DNA of 43,702 nucleotides, taken from positions 1-43,702 of the forward strand of contig LNDO01000080.1 in NCBI GenBank assembly GCA_001465025.1. The letters are read 5' to 3'. A model generated the notes under the pieces. The model ran no database searches and was not told where the DNA came from. It worked only from the letters and a program-made list of their open reading frames with translations. This document shows, one piece after another, positions 19,161 through 27,420 of this stretch. The translations under genes were made by a program, and so were the position numbers. Position 1 is the stretch's first letter. Each line of letters opens with the position of its first letter. The stretch is from Pseudomonas sp. Ga0074129 (GTDB lineage: Bacteria > Pseudomonadota > Gammaproteobacteria > Pseudomonadales > Pseudomonadaceae).

Positions 19161-19274
19161 TATCTACCACTGACCGTCGATCAACCCATCTGCGTTGTAG
19201 TACCGGGCTATTACCCGCGACCGCTGTATCGGCAGCAGACTGTGGCCTTCTCAGTTCATTCAAGGAGCAGGCAC

Positions 19275-19856
19275 ATGGCGGCGAAGAAGATTCTCATGCT
19301 GGTCGGCGACTACGTCGAAGACTACGAAGTGATGGTGCCGTTTCAGGCATTGCTGATGGTAGGGCATCAGGTGCACGCCGTGTGCCCGGAAAAAACCGCC
19401 GGGCAGACGGTGCGCACCGCCATCCATGATTTTGAAGGCGAGCAAACCTACAGCGAAAAGCCGGGGCATAACTTTGCCTTGAATTTCGATTTTGCTCAGG
19501 TAAAGGCCGACGATTACGACGCGCTGCTCATTCCCGGTGGCCGCGCCCCGGAGTACTTGCGCCTGAATGCGCAGGTGCTGGCGCTGGTGCAGGCGTTCGA
19601 TCACGCCGGTAAACCGATTGCCGCGGTCTGTCATGGCGCGCAATTGCTCGCGGCAGCCGGCGTGCTGAAGGGGCGTGAGTGCAGCGCTTATCCTGCCTGC
19701 GGCCCGGAAGTGACGCTGGCGGGCGGGCGCTATATCGACATCGCCGTGGATCAGGCGCATGTTCAAGGTAATTTGGTGACGGCCCCAGCCTGGCCGGCGC
19801 ATCCCAACTGGCTGGCGGCGTTTCTCGGCCTGCTGGGTACGCAGATCACGCTGTAA
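19275..19856 (+). CDS. DJ-1/PfpI family protein
   Basis: A 193-residue protein of the DJ-1/PfpI superfamily. ATG 19275 follows AAGGAG (19262-19267). The nucleophile elbow [10 protein letters not shown] places the reactive Cys at residue 119, next to His120, and [13 protein letters not shown] supplies the conserved Gly-Gly segment and a Glu nearby. Members act as glyoxalase III/deglycase-like enzymes, amidases or stress chaperones; the sequence does not decide which. It starts 114 bases after a tandem repeat and is followed by a REP element, so it is probably transcribed alone. Confidence 0.9.
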   Translation: MAAKKILMLVGDYVEDYEVMVPFQALLMVGHQVHAVCPEKTAGQTVRTAIHDFEGEQTYSEKPGHNFALNFDFAQVKADDYDALLIPGGRAPEYLRLNAQVLALVQAFDHAGKPIAAVCHGAQLLAAAGVLKGRECSAYPACGPEVTLAGGRYIDIAVDQAHVQGNLVTAPAWPAHPNWLAAFLGLLGTQITL

Positions 19857-19872
19857 ACCTTTGGGCAAGACC

Positions 19873-19933
19873 GTAGCCCGGATGAAGTCCGGGAGCGCCT
19901 GCACGTTAGGGTCCCGGATTGCATCCGGGCTAC
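19873..19933. repeat. REP-like inverted repeat
   Basis: GTAGCCCGGATG (19873-19884) is perfectly complementary to CATCCGGGCTAC (19922-19933), with internal TCCGGGA/TCCCGGA pairing. This is a typical Pseudomonas extragenic palindrome and probably ends or protects the upstream transcript. A half-copy (CCCGGATTTCATCCGGG) occurs near 33724-33740. Confidence 0.85.
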
Positions 19934-19980
19934 GTATGTATGAGGGCCTGCTTGCAGGCCCCTGTCATTGAGGAGCCGCC

Positions 19981-20286
19981 ATGTGCGAGCTGTATGTCAA
20001 AGCCGATCCGATTCTGTATGAGTCCCGTGCCCGCTCGCTGCGGATTCGCGGCGTGGTCACCACCCTGCGTCTGGAAAATCAGTTTTGGGACATCCTGCGC
20101 GAGATTGCCGAAGTCGATGGCATGACCACCAATCAGCTGATCACCAAGCTGTATGACGAGGTCATGGACTATCGCGGTGAGGTGGTTAATTTCGCGTCGT
20201 TTTTGCGCGTCAGTTGCACGCGGTATTTGAGTCAGCGGCCATCGGTTGCGCAAAGCCCGGCGCGCTTGAGTGTGTTACGCGGCTGA
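19981..20286 (+). CDS. Ribbon-helix-helix domain protein
   Basis: A 101-residue protein with GAGGAG shortly before ATG 19981. Residues 20-65 (SLRIRGVVTTLRLENQFWDILREIAEVDGMTTNQLITKLYDEV, read in parts) form a beta strand followed by two helices as in the RHH_4 family of small DNA-binding or adaptor proteins. It lies between a REP element and the copper locus, with no obvious partner gene. It could be an autoregulatory repressor; targets are unknown. Confidence 0.8.
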   Translation: MCELYVKADPILYESRARSLRIRGVVTTLRLENQFWDILREIAEVDGMTTNQLITKLYDEVMDYRGEVVNFASFLRVSCTRYLSQRPSVAQSPARLSVLRG

Positions 20287-20421
20287 CCTGGATCAGTGTC
20301 GCGTCCGAGCGACACGGCTCTAATAGCGCGGTCAATCTGTTCGCTGCGTCGGTTTGCCTCAGGCGGCCTGCGCGGTGGCGGTTCCGGCTATTATCGCGCC
20401 CCCTTTGCTCGGGTATTTCCT

Positions 20422-20790
20422 GTGTTGCCTAAACACTCCCACCGCTTCGGTAACTGGCTTGGCCTTGCGGCCATGTGCCTGTTGCTGCTCGGGCCTTTGC
20501 TGGGGCAGGGGTTGGCGTTGGGGCAGTCGTCCACGGACTGGCAGTGGCTCGACGAGCTGGCGTGCGGCGACCATAAAGCGTCCGACATGCCGCAGGCGCA
20601 TGCCGATGAGTGGGCCAAATGCGGCTATTGCACACTCCTGTTGTCATCGCCGGCATTATTCAACACCTCGCCATTTGCGCCGCCGCGCGTGGTGGCAGCC
20701 CCCGCCGTTTCTCCCTTCGCTGATCCCGCGTTACCGCCGGGCGGTGTCTTCCCCGGTGCGCAATCGCGCGCACCGCCTCGTCAGGCCTGA
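20422..20790 (+). CDS. DUF2946-like protein upstream of the copper receptor
   Basis: A 122-residue protein if GTG 20422 is the start (the frame is open from 20296, and TTG 20425 is also possible; no strong ribosome binding site is seen). It has one hydrophobic segment (FGNWLGLAAMCLLLLGPLLGQGL, about residues 8-30), then HADEWAKCGYCTLLL with a CxxC pair, and a Pro/Ala-rich tail. Short membrane proteins of this type (DUF2946) commonly precede TonB-dependent copper receptor genes. The CxxC and the His in DHKASDMPQAHADEW could bind copper. It ends 114 bases before the receptor gene. Confidence 0.65.
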   Translation: MLPKHSHRFGNWLGLAAMCLLLLGPLLGQGLALGQSSTDWQWLDELACGDHKASDMPQAHADEWAKCGYCTLLLSSPALFNTSPFAPPRVVAAPAVSPFADPALPPGGVFPGAQSRAPPRQA

Positions 20791-20904
20791 CACACGTTTT
20801 TCAGCGTGTGTTTCACCTTGCTTTTTGATTCAGCGTCACCGCGCCTATGCCTATGCAAGGTGCGGGCGCTGCTGTGAATGCATTGCCTGACAGGATTTTT
20901 ACCT

Positions 20905-23169
20905 ATGTCTGCACCTCGTTACGCCCGTTCTGTTGCCCTTATCAGTTTGATGAGCCCGCTGGCCCTGGCAGTTGCCGCTGAAGTCAGCCCGAAAGCCCAG
21001 GCCGAATACCTGCAATTGCCCGATACCCTTGTGCAAGGCCAGTCCCCGGTTGAAGCCACCGAGCAGCCCAGCGCCGAGCGCATCAGCAGCCTGATTCCGG
21101 CAACCTCTGATACCGCTTCACTGCTGCGCGATGTGCCGGGCGTGAGCCTTAACGGCGCGGGTGGTTTTTCCAGCCTGCCGGCCATTCGCGGCCTGAGTAA
21201 TGACCGTTTGCGCATCAAGGTCGATGGCATGGACCTGATCGCCTCCTGCCCCAACCATATGAACCCGGCCTTGTCTTACGTGGCCCCCAGCAACCTGGGC
21301 AAGTTGCAGGTGTTGGCCGGGATTACTCCGGTCAGCTTGGGCGGTGACAGCATTGGCGGCACCATCGTGGCGCAGAGTCAGGAGCCGGTTTTCGCTGAGG
21401 CCGGAGCCGAGAGCCTTAATCAAGGTGAGGTGGGTGGTTTCTGGCGCAGTAATAACGACGCACGCGGCGGCAATGCCTCGGTGATGCACGCCAGCGAGGT
21501 GTTCCACATCCGTTACAGCGGCAGTTACAGCAAGGCCAACAACTACATGGCCGGGTCTGACTTTAAAGACAGCACCGCCACGGGGCGGGTGGGAGAGGGC
21601 GCGGCGCTGGATGAAGTGGCGTCCAGTGCCTTCGAGCGCCGTGACCATGAGTTGGGCATGGCCTACAAGCTGGGTGAGGACGTGCTGGCGCTGACCTTGG
21701 GCTATCAGCAGGTGCCGCAAGAACTGTTCCCCAACCAGCGCATGGACATGACTGACAACAGTCAGCAACGCATCAACCTGCGCCATACCGCGCAGTTCGA
21801 GTGGGGCCGTCTTGAAACGCAGCTGTATCACGAACAGGTCGAGCACAAGATGGACTTCGGTCCGGACAAGCGCTTCTGGTATGGCAGTGCTTCCGGGGCG
21901 GGCAGTGCCTGCAGCCCGATCAGCGCCACCTGCGCCGCCGGTATGCCGATGGAGAGTGAAGGCAAAACCCTGGGCCTTAACCTCAAGGCCACGGTCGAGT
22001 TGACCGAACATGATCTGCTGCGCATCGGCAGCGAATACCAGCGCTACCGTTTGAATGACTACTGGCCGGCCTCCGGTGGCGGCATGTGGCCCGGCACCTT
22101 TGAGAACATCAACGACGGTGAGCGTGACCGCATCGGCGTCTTTGGCGAGTGGGAGCGGCAGATCAACCCCGCCTGGCTGACCTTGCTCGGTCTGCGCTAT
22201 GAGCACGTCGCCACCGATGCCGGCGAGGTAAAAGGCTACGCCGATACCAACGGCATGGGCATGATGCTGAACAATCAGCGCCGTGATTCGGCCGCCTTCA
22301 ATGCCCGTGATCGCAGCCAGCGTGACCACAACATCGACCTGACCGCCCTGGCCCGTTACAACCATGACGCCCATCTCGACCTTGAGTTCGGTGTGGCGCG
22401 CAAGGTGCGCTCGCCCAATCTGTATGAGCGTTACACCTGGTCCACCTGGGCCATGGCTGCGACCATGAATAACTTTGTCGGCGACGGTAACGGTTATGTC
22501 GGCGATGTCGACCTCAAGCCGGAAGCCGCGCACATCGCTTCGGTCACACTGGACTGGCACAGCGAAGATCGCCGTCATGAGCTTAAGGTCACGCCGTTCT
22601 ACACCTACATCAACGACTTCATCGATGCGCAGGCCCTGCCAGGCCAAACGGTCGTTGCTGACCAGTTCAACGTGCTGCAGTACAGCAACCAGTCCGCGCG
22701 CATTTATGGCGTCGATGTGGCCGGGCGTATGCCGCTGCTGCGCAATGACTTGGGGCAGTGGGGCGTGCAGGCGGTGGTGAATTACAGCAACGGCAAAAAC
22801 CGTGACACGGGCGATGCGCTCTACAACATCATGCCGCTCAACACCACGCTGTCCCTGACGCAACAACAGGGTGGCTGGAGCAACAGCCTGGAAATGGTCA
22901 GCGTTCAAGCCAAAAACGATGGTTCGACGGTGCGCAATGAAATCCAGACGGCGGGCTACAGCCTGTTCAACCTGCGGTTGAGCCACAGCTGGGACAACCT
23001 GCGGGTGGATGTGGGCGTGGAGAACCTGGCCGACAAGTTCTATTACCTGCCAACCGGCGGCGCTTACACCGCGCAGGGCCGCACCATGTCGATGAATGGC
23101 ATTCCTTGGGGCACGGCGGTGCCGGGCATGGGCCGCTCGTTCTACACCGGCTTTAGCCTGCGCTTTTAA
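20905..23169 (+). CDS. oprC: TonB-dependent copper receptor, OprC/NosA type
   Basis: A 754-residue outer-membrane receptor. ATG 20905 starts a signal peptide (MSAPRYARSVALISLMSPLALAVAA read in parts, cleaved near residue 26). The plug domain spans about 50-170 with LLRDVPGVSLNGAGG and RIKVDGMD, and the C-terminus ends in Phe (GFSLRF) as in beta barrels. OprC binds copper through CxxxM and HxM pairs; here Cys115-x3-Met119 (SCPNHM) and His314-x-Met316 (EHKM) are present, which supports copper rather than iron as substrate. It follows a DUF2946-like gene. Confidence 0.93.
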   Translation: MSAPRYARSVALISLMSPLALAVAAEVSPKAQAEYLQLPDTLVQGQSPVEATEQPSAERISSLIPATSDTASLLRDVPGVSLNGAGGFSSLPAIRGLSNDRLRIKVDGMDLIASCPNHMNPALSYVAPSNLGKLQVLAGITPVSLGGDSIGGTIVAQSQEPVFAEAGAESLNQGEVGGFWRSNNDARGGNASVMHASEVFHIRYSGSYSKANNYMAGSDFKDSTATGRVGEGAALDEVASSAFERRDHELGMAYKLGEDVLALTLGYQQVPQELFPNQRMDMTDNSQQRINLRHTAQFEWGRLETQLYHEQVEHKMDFGPDKRFWYGSASGAGSACSPISATCAAGMPMESEGKTLGLNLKATVELTEHDLLRIGSEYQRYRLNDYWPASGGGMWPGTFENINDGERDRIGVFGEWERQINPAWLTLLGLRYEHVATDAGEVKGYADTNGMGMMLNNQRRDSAAFNARDRSQRDHNIDLTALARYNHDAHLDLEFGVARKVRSPNLYERYTWSTWAMAATMNNFVGDGNGYVGDVDLKPEAAHIASVTLDWHSEDRRHELKVTPFYTYINDFIDAQALPGQTVVADQFNVLQYSNQSARIYGVDVAGRMPLLRNDLGQWGVQAVVNYSNGKNRDTGDALYNIMPLNTTLSLTQQQGGWSNSLEMVSVQAKNDGSTVRNEIQTAGYSLFNLRLSHSWDNLRVDVGVENLADKFYYLPTGGAYTAQGRTMSMNGIPWGTAVPGMGRSFYTGFSLRF

Positions 23170-23176
23170 CGCGCGA

Positions 23177-23204
23177 GGGTGCAGCGCCCGCGGGTGCTGC
23201 GCCC
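23177..23204. terminator. Hairpin between convergent oprC and DMT genes
   Basis: GGGTGCAGC (23177-23185) pairs with GCTGCGCCC (23196-23204), including one G-T pair, in the 42-base gap between convergent genes. There is no T-run, so it is a weak terminator candidate. Confidence 0.4.
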
Positions 23205-23211
23205 TGCCGGT

Positions 23212-24081
23212 TCAGGTATGGGCGCGGGCCGGTGCACGGCTGGCCCATTGCACAGTGAGGATGCTGCCCAGCACCGCCACCAAGCCCAGCAGTGCGATCC
23301 CGGTCAGTCGCTGATCGAGTAACAACCAACCCAGCAACACCGCCACCAACGGGCTGAGTAAGCCCAGCGACGACACCGCCACCGGTGCCAGGCGGGCAAT
23401 GCCGCGAAACCACAGGCCATACGCCAGCAGCGCGCCGAACACGCACAGGTAGGCATAGCCCAACCAGTGCTGTGGGCTGAGCGTGGGCAGAGGTGGGTCT
23501 ATCCAGTAGGCCAGCGGCAGCAGCAACAGGCCGCCCAGCAACAACTGCCAGCCGGTAAACGCCAGCAGAGGCGGCGACAATTGCCAGCGCCGCGTCAGGT
23601 AGGTGCCACTGGCCATGCAGGCGGTGCCGACAAAGGCGGCGACAATGCCGATCAGGTCCCAGCGGGCGCCCGGTGCCAACAGCAGCGCGGCCATCCCGGC
23701 AATGCCCACCACACTGGCCACTACGGCGGCGCTGGCCGGCCGTTGATGATCCAGCGACCACACCAGCCCCATCATCAGCAGCGGTTGAATCGCCCCGACC
23801 ACCGCCGCCAGACCGCCCGGCAAGCGGTAAGCCGCGACAAACAACAACGCCTGAAAGAAGCCAATATTCAATGCCGCCAGAACCAGCAGGCGCGGCCAGT
23901 CTCGGCGTGCCGGCCAGTAACGGCTGTACAGCACCAACAGCAAGCCCGCCGGCAACGCACGCAGCAGCGCCGCCGTAAAGGGACGATCCGGCGGCAGCAG
24001 TTCGGTGGTGACGATGTAGGTCGACCCCCAGATGGCCGGGGCCAACGCGGTCATCAACACATTCAGCCACGTGTTATTCAT
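23212..24081 (-). CDS. EamA/DMT-family exporter
   Basis: A 289-residue membrane protein with ten hydrophobic segments in two repeated EamA halves. ATG 24081 (MNNTWLNVLMTALAPAIWGSTYI) is chosen because the usual family start precedes the IWGSTYI motif closely; the frame runs to 24111 but that part overlaps an operator. Members export amino acids, nucleosides or drugs. The gene is divergent from a MarR regulator, with two near-identical palindromes between them, so it is probably repressed by that regulator and induced by a toxic small molecule, possibly its substrate. Confidence 0.88.
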   Translation of the reverse strand: MNNTWLNVLMTALAPAIWGSTYIVTTELLPPDRPFTAALLRALPAGLLLVLYSRYWPARRDWPRLLVLAALNIGFFQALLFVAAYRLPGGLAAVVGAIQPLLMMGLVWSLDHQRPASAAVVASVVGIAGMAALLLAPGARWDLIGIVAAFVGTACMASGTYLTRRWQLSPPLLAFTGWQLLLGGLLLLPLAYWIDPPLPTLSPQHWLGYAYLCVFGALLAYGLWFRGIARLAPVAVSSLGLLSPLVAVLLGWLLLDQRLTGIALLGLVAVLGSILTVQWASRAPARAHT

Positions 24082-24103
24082 GGCAACGCACTCCATGCAG
24101 TTG

Positions 24104-24117
24104 TCTTGCATTCAAGA
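24104..24117. promoter_or_regulatory. MarR-type operator copy 1
   Basis: TCTTGCATTCAAGA, a near-perfect palindrome inside a 22-base stretch repeated 40 bases downstream. It lies 23 bases upstream of the exporter start. Confidence 0.7.
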
Positions 24118-24143
24118 TAAAATACGAGGCTAATATCGACTTG

Positions 24144-24157
24144 TCTTGAATTCAAGA
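24144..24157. promoter_or_regulatory. MarR-type operator copy 2
   Basis: TCTTGAATTCAAGA, a perfect 14-bp palindrome exactly 40 bases (about four helical turns) from copy 1 and 20 bases before the MarR start codon. It is likely bound by the adjacent regulator. Confidence 0.75.
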
Positions 24158-24176
24158 TAAAAATTGGAGTGTCAGC

Positions 24177-24689
24177 ATGACCGAAGTGCGCCCGCTGGAT
24201 GCCGTCGATGCCATTCTTCAACAATGGCAGCGTGAGCGGCCTGATCTGGATGTCAGCCCAATGGGCGTGATTGGCCGGCTGGGCCGTTGCGCCGCCTTGC
24301 TACGCCGCGAGCTGGATGCGGTATTCAGCACCTTTGGGCTGAGCGCTTGGCAGTTCGATGTGCTGGCCACCTTGCGCCGTGCGGGTGAGCCCCATTGTTT
24401 GGCCCCGACTGCACTGTATTCGGCGTTGATGATCACCTCCGGCACCATGACCCGGCAGCTGCAGCAACTGGAAGCCGCCGGCTGGGTCAGCCGTGTGGCC
24501 AACCCCCATGATGCCCGGAGCATGCTGGTGCAGTTGACGCCGGCCGGCCTGGCGTTGATCGACCGAGCAGTGACCGCACATGTCGATAACCTGGCGCGTC
24601 TGGTGGCCCCGCTGGCCCCGGCACAATACGCGGAATTGGAAGCGCAGTTGGCCGCGTTGCTGGCGCTGCTGGAACCGCCGGTTGCATGA
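24177..24689 (+). CDS. MarR-family transcriptional regulator
   Basis: A 170-residue winged-helix regulator with TTGGAG a few bases before ATG 24177. Residues 45-115 hold the HTH and wing: FGLSAWQFDVLATLRRAGEP, LYSALMITSGTMTRQLQQLEAAGWVSR, NPHDARSMLVQLTPAGLAL (read in parts). MarR dimers bind palindromes; twin TCTTGNATTCAAGA sites lie in the 95-base region shared with the divergent exporter. Expected role: autorepression and repression of the exporter until an aromatic or other small ligand binds. Confidence 0.92.
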   Translation: MTEVRPLDAVDAILQQWQRERPDLDVSPMGVIGRLGRCAALLRRELDAVFSTFGLSAWQFDVLATLRRAGEPHCLAPTALYSALMITSGTMTRQLQQLEAAGWVSRVANPHDARSMLVQLTPAGLALIDRAVTAHVDNLARLVAPLAPAQYAELEAQLAALLALLEPPVA

Positions 24690-24738
24690 ATGTTCAATAC
24701 GTCCACGCCCGAGCAGGCGACGCAAAGTGAGGTGAGTG

Positions 24739-25080
24739 ATGAGTAACGAGTTGGTAATCGAAGACCTGCAGGTGGGTGATGGCAAAGCGGTGGTCAAGGG
24801 GGCGTTGATCACCACCCAGTACCAGGGCTGGTTGGAGGACGGCACGCTGTTCGACTCCTCGCTCGTGCGCGGTAAGCCGTTCCAATGCGTGATCGGCACC
24901 GGCCGGGTCATCAAGGGTTGGGATCAGGGGCTGATGGGCATGAAGGTCGGCGGCAAGCGCAAACTCTTCGTGCCCTCGCATCTGGGCTACGGCGAACGTC
25001 AGTTCGGTGCGCATATCACGCCGCATTCCAACCTGATCTTCGAGATTGAGTTGCTGGAAGTGCTGACGCGCGACGACTGA
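24739..25080 (+). CDS. FKBP-type peptidyl-prolyl isomerase
   Basis: A 113-residue single-domain FKBP. ATG 24739 (MSNELVIEDLQVGDG) is preferred to the adjacent GTG 24736. Signature segments are YQGWLEDGTLFDSS, PFQCVIGTGRVIKGWDQGLMGMKVGGKRKLFVPSHLGYG (read in parts) and NLIFEIELLEV, with the hydrophobic pocket residues of active enzymes (Tyr, Phe, Asp, Trp, Tyr). There is no signal peptide, so it is cytoplasmic; it accelerates prolyl isomerisation during folding. Confidence 0.93.
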   Translation: MSNELVIEDLQVGDGKAVVKGALITTQYQGWLEDGTLFDSSLVRGKPFQCVIGTGRVIKGWDQGLMGMKVGGKRKLFVPSHLGYGERQFGAHITPHSNLIFEIELLEVLTRDD

Positions 25081-25138
25081 GGGCGCGTCGCCAATGCGCC
25101 CACTCGCCACCCGTGCAGCCCTCGGTCGCACGGGTGGC
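25081..25138. terminator. Paired hairpins between convergent genes
   Basis: GGGCGC/GCGCCC at about 25081-25101, then a perfect 11-bp stem GCCACCCGTGC (25106-25116) with GCACGGGTGGC (25128-25138). They fill the gap between the FKBP gene and the PslG-like gene, which converge here. T-runs are poor. Confidence 0.5.
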
Positions 25139-25143
25139 ATCCT

Positions 25144-26472
25144 CTAGAGCAGTAAAATTTGCAGTTCACGGCTGACGTTTACGGTGATGCCGCCACCCGT
25201 GGCGCGCACGCTCTGCTCGGTGCCGTGCAGGGGGTTATGCAAGGTGCCTTGGCCGTTGCGTAAGAGGCGTACCGTGCCCGCTTCTTGCGCCCAGAACAGC
25301 CATAGCCAGCGGCCATCGGAGCGCTGCCAGGCGATGCTGATCATGCCTTGGGGCGCGTTGGCGAATGCCGGTGGGGTAAGAGGCGTTAGCTGTGGTCCGG
25401 TAATCTGCAGCAGGCGCTTGAGCGCACCGTAAGCCGGTTTTTCGCTGCCATCCAAGCGCAATAAACCGTAACTGCGATCACGCACGGTGGCCCGCGCGTC
25501 CAGGTCGCTCAGGGTAAAGAGAAACACCTTGTCGAAGTCCATCGCGCTCATCAGGGCCAGGCGGCGCAGCATGTAGTCGGCTTGGCCCAGTTCGCCGATG
25601 ATCGGCTGCATTTCCACGGGCCCGGCATAGCTCGACCAGCCAAACTCGGTTGCCCAAATCGGCCCACTACCATTGCGGCGTAGGTGCTGATTGAGCGTGC
25701 CTGCATTGCTGAGAAAGTCACCGCTGGCGGGTACATCACCCTCGGGCGTCTGGGTGTAGGGATGGTAGGCCGTGACACGATCTGGTTTGAGGCTGCCTTG
25801 TTGCAGCAACGCCTCCAGCATCAAACCACCACGCAATGGCATTTGGCTGTAGTAAGCATGCCCGCCAATCACCTGTGTTGCTGTGGGTTGCGTGCTGCTG
25901 AGTTGCTGCAAGCTGGTTTCCAGTAGGTTGCGGTAGTGCGCTGGGTCTTCGGCGGGTTGCCAGAACGATGGGATGTTTTGCTCGTTCCACACCTGCCAGG
26001 CGCTCACTTGCGGGTAACGGTTGGCCAGGTAGCTGAAGCTGCTGGCAAACAGTTGCGCATTGATGGGCGGGTATTGATCCGCATTGCTCACGCCGTTGGG
26101 CGCTGAAGAGGCAAAGGGGGCTGAGCCAACCAGATACACCAAAGGTTTGAGTTGTTCATCGCTCATGACTTGCATCAGCCGGTCCAGCTCATGCAGTTGC
26201 CATTGCCCCGGACTTGGCTCCAGTCGATCCCAGTGCAGCCCTAAACGCACCCAGTGCAGGTTCAGTTCCTTGAGTTTGCTGATTTGCTGGCGATAGGTAT
26301 TTTCCGGAAACCACGGCAGTTGCGCATTCATGCCCAGAAAATCGGACCAGATCACCGGGCGCGGCCCTTTCATTGAATGTGACGGTGCTGCATTGGCCAA
26401 GTTGCACGTCAGCAGGGCGAAGAGGCCGATGGCAGTGAGGCGTTGCAGGGCATTACAAAGTAGGTTTGACAT
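25144..26472 (-). CDS. PslG-like glycoside hydrolase (GH39-type)
   Basis: A 442-residue secreted glycosidase. ATG 26472 has GGGAGA six bases upstream and opens a signal peptide (residues about 1-29, ending ANA). A TIM barrel follows with the acid/base Glu164 in WQVWNEQN and the nucleophile Glu276 in IWATEFGWSS, and a C-terminal beta domain from about residue 385. Length and the positions of both Glu match P. aeruginosa PslG (442 aa, catalytic Glu165 and Glu276 as I recall), an endoglycosidase that trims Psl exopolysaccharide. No psl or other polysaccharide genes flank it, so its natural substrate may be a different matrix or foreign glycan. Confidence 0.82.
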   Translation of the reverse strand: MSNLLCNALQRLTAIGLFALLTCNLANAAPSHSMKGPRPVIWSDFLGMNAQLPWFPENTYRQQISKLKELNLHWVRLGLHWDRLEPSPGQWQLHELDRLMQVMSDEQLKPLVYLVGSAPFASSAPNGVSNADQYPPINAQLFASSFSYLANRYPQVSAWQVWNEQNIPSFWQPAEDPAHYRNLLETSLQQLSSTQPTATQVIGGHAYYSQMPLRGGLMLEALLQQGSLKPDRVTAYHPYTQTPEGDVPASGDFLSNAGTLNQHLRRNGSGPIWATEFGWSSYAGPVEMQPIIGELGQADYMLRRLALMSAMDFDKVFLFTLSDLDARATVRDRSYGLLRLDGSEKPAYGALKRLLQITGPQLTPLTPPAFANAPQGMISIAWQRSDGRWLWLFWAQEAGTVRLLRNGQGTLHNPLHGTEQSVRATGGGITVNVSRELQILLL

Positions 26473-26782
26473 GGCTGCTCTCCCAGTTACTGGTGCATGA
26501 AAGGCCCAGCCTAGGCGCTTTGAAACCATGCCCATAGCCGGTAAGTGGCCGGCGCGATAAAGGGCTATATCGGTATGACTGACGGTTTAATGTCGTTTTT
26601 TATGGTCAATAAATTGTCGCTATATATGGCTGTTTGCCCTCTGTGTCAGAAACAACCTGCGCGGATGGCGGCCCTGTTTGGGCTTGTAGTTCAGATGAGG
26701 CGTGTTGCCTGAAATGCCTAAGATGGCACGGCAAACCAAGGATTAACGGGCATTTGTAGTTCTAGGCGCGGGAGATCAGCCA

Positions 26783-26891
26783 AGGCTCATCTAGAGCCTG
26801 CGACATGGCGTATCAGTCCCGTTGGCTCATCGCTTTGTTTGCCAGATACGCCCTTGATGGGATGTCGCATGTACGGCTTGTCGGGCCGTAC
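26783..26891. ncRNA. Candidate structured RNA: three adjacent hairpins
   Basis: H1: AGGCTC (26783-26788) with GAGCCT (26794-26799). H2: TGCGACATGGCGTATC (26799-26814) with GATACGCC (26845-26852) and ATGTCGCA (26862-26869), a 16-bp stem interrupted by a nine-base bulge; its 30-base loop can pair again (TGGC/GCCA). H3: GTACGGC (26871-26877) with GCCGTAC (26885-26891). The strand is unknown because stems read on both strands. No known RNA family is recognised. Confidence 0.45.
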
Positions 26892-27277
26892 ATTTCACCG
26901 TTTTGAGATATCCGTTGCACTGAACAAAGGTGTCAGGCCTCTCGTGAAGGCTTGAACGGCTTCGGCGGCTGGGCCATGGCCGGGTTTAGAGCGCAACAAA
27001 AATTGTTAAAAAATGGCTTCATACGAGTGCAACTTCGGCCTTAATATGTTGCCCCGTACTTTTGAAACCCTGTGTATGACAACCTTTCAGGAACCCCCCA
27101 GTAGTCACTTCAACAGCAAGCATTTGCACTGTCGAAGAATGCCTATGTCCAGCAGTTGCTTCTCTCCTCCGCGTTCCGCTGCATCCCCCCGTTATAGTCC
27201 AGCCCAAGCGTCGAGCCTCATCAGGTTGATTCGCTACGTCACGCCTGCGTCTGTTTTTTGGGCGGGCAATTATTCGC

Positions 27278-27295
27278 CTCAAGCGGCCGCTTGAG
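27278..27295. other. 18-bp perfect palindrome
   Basis: CTCAAGCGGCCGCTTGAG, centred on a NotI-type site, 126 bases upstream of the CorC-like start. It could be a protein-binding site or a tetraloop hairpin in the leader. Confidence 0.5.
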
Positions 27296-27390
27296 CAGGC
27301 AGCTACCGTTTGGTCAAAACCATATCGTGTTTAAGGCATGCCTGATTGATGTTGCACTGTCTTCGAATGGCATTGCGTGGATAGCAGAAT

Positions 27391-27407
27391 GTGCACTTTT
27401 GATGCAC
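27391..27407 (+). promoter_or_regulatory. Hairpin before the CorC-like ribosome binding site
   Basis: GTGCA (27391-27395) pairs with TGCAC (27403-27407), ending three bases before GGAG (27411-27414). It may influence translation of a gene that uses a TTG start. Confidence 0.35.
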
Positions 27408-27420
27408 GCAGGAGATTAAG

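Larger units (their letters stand above)
26473..27420. other. 948-bp gene-free region with structured elements
   Basis: No convincing protein gene is seen between the divergent PslG-like and CorC-like genes. Short frames at 27013-27294 (plus) and 27019-27282 (minus) lack a good ribosome binding site and family features. The region is more AT-rich than its neighbours at both ends and contains three adjacent hairpins (26783-26891), an 18-bp palindrome (27278-27295) and a small hairpin just before the CorC ribosome binding site (27391-27407). Confidence 0.6.

Noticed and set aside
21118-22986. 622-residue open frame on the minus strand inside oprC
   Set aside because: It is the antisense shadow of a high-GC gene; the plus-strand product has a full TonB receptor pattern and signal peptide.
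26727-26737. CACGGCAAACC resembling the start of a GEMM (c-di-GMP) riboswitch
   Set aside because: The second conserved part (GACGCAAAGC) and the tetraloop receptor are not found downstream.
27013-27294. Possible small ORF upstream of the CorC-like gene, and its antisense at 27019-27282
   Set aside because: Biased Ser/Pro/Arg composition, no ribosome binding site, no recognised family; more likely leader or intergenic DNA.
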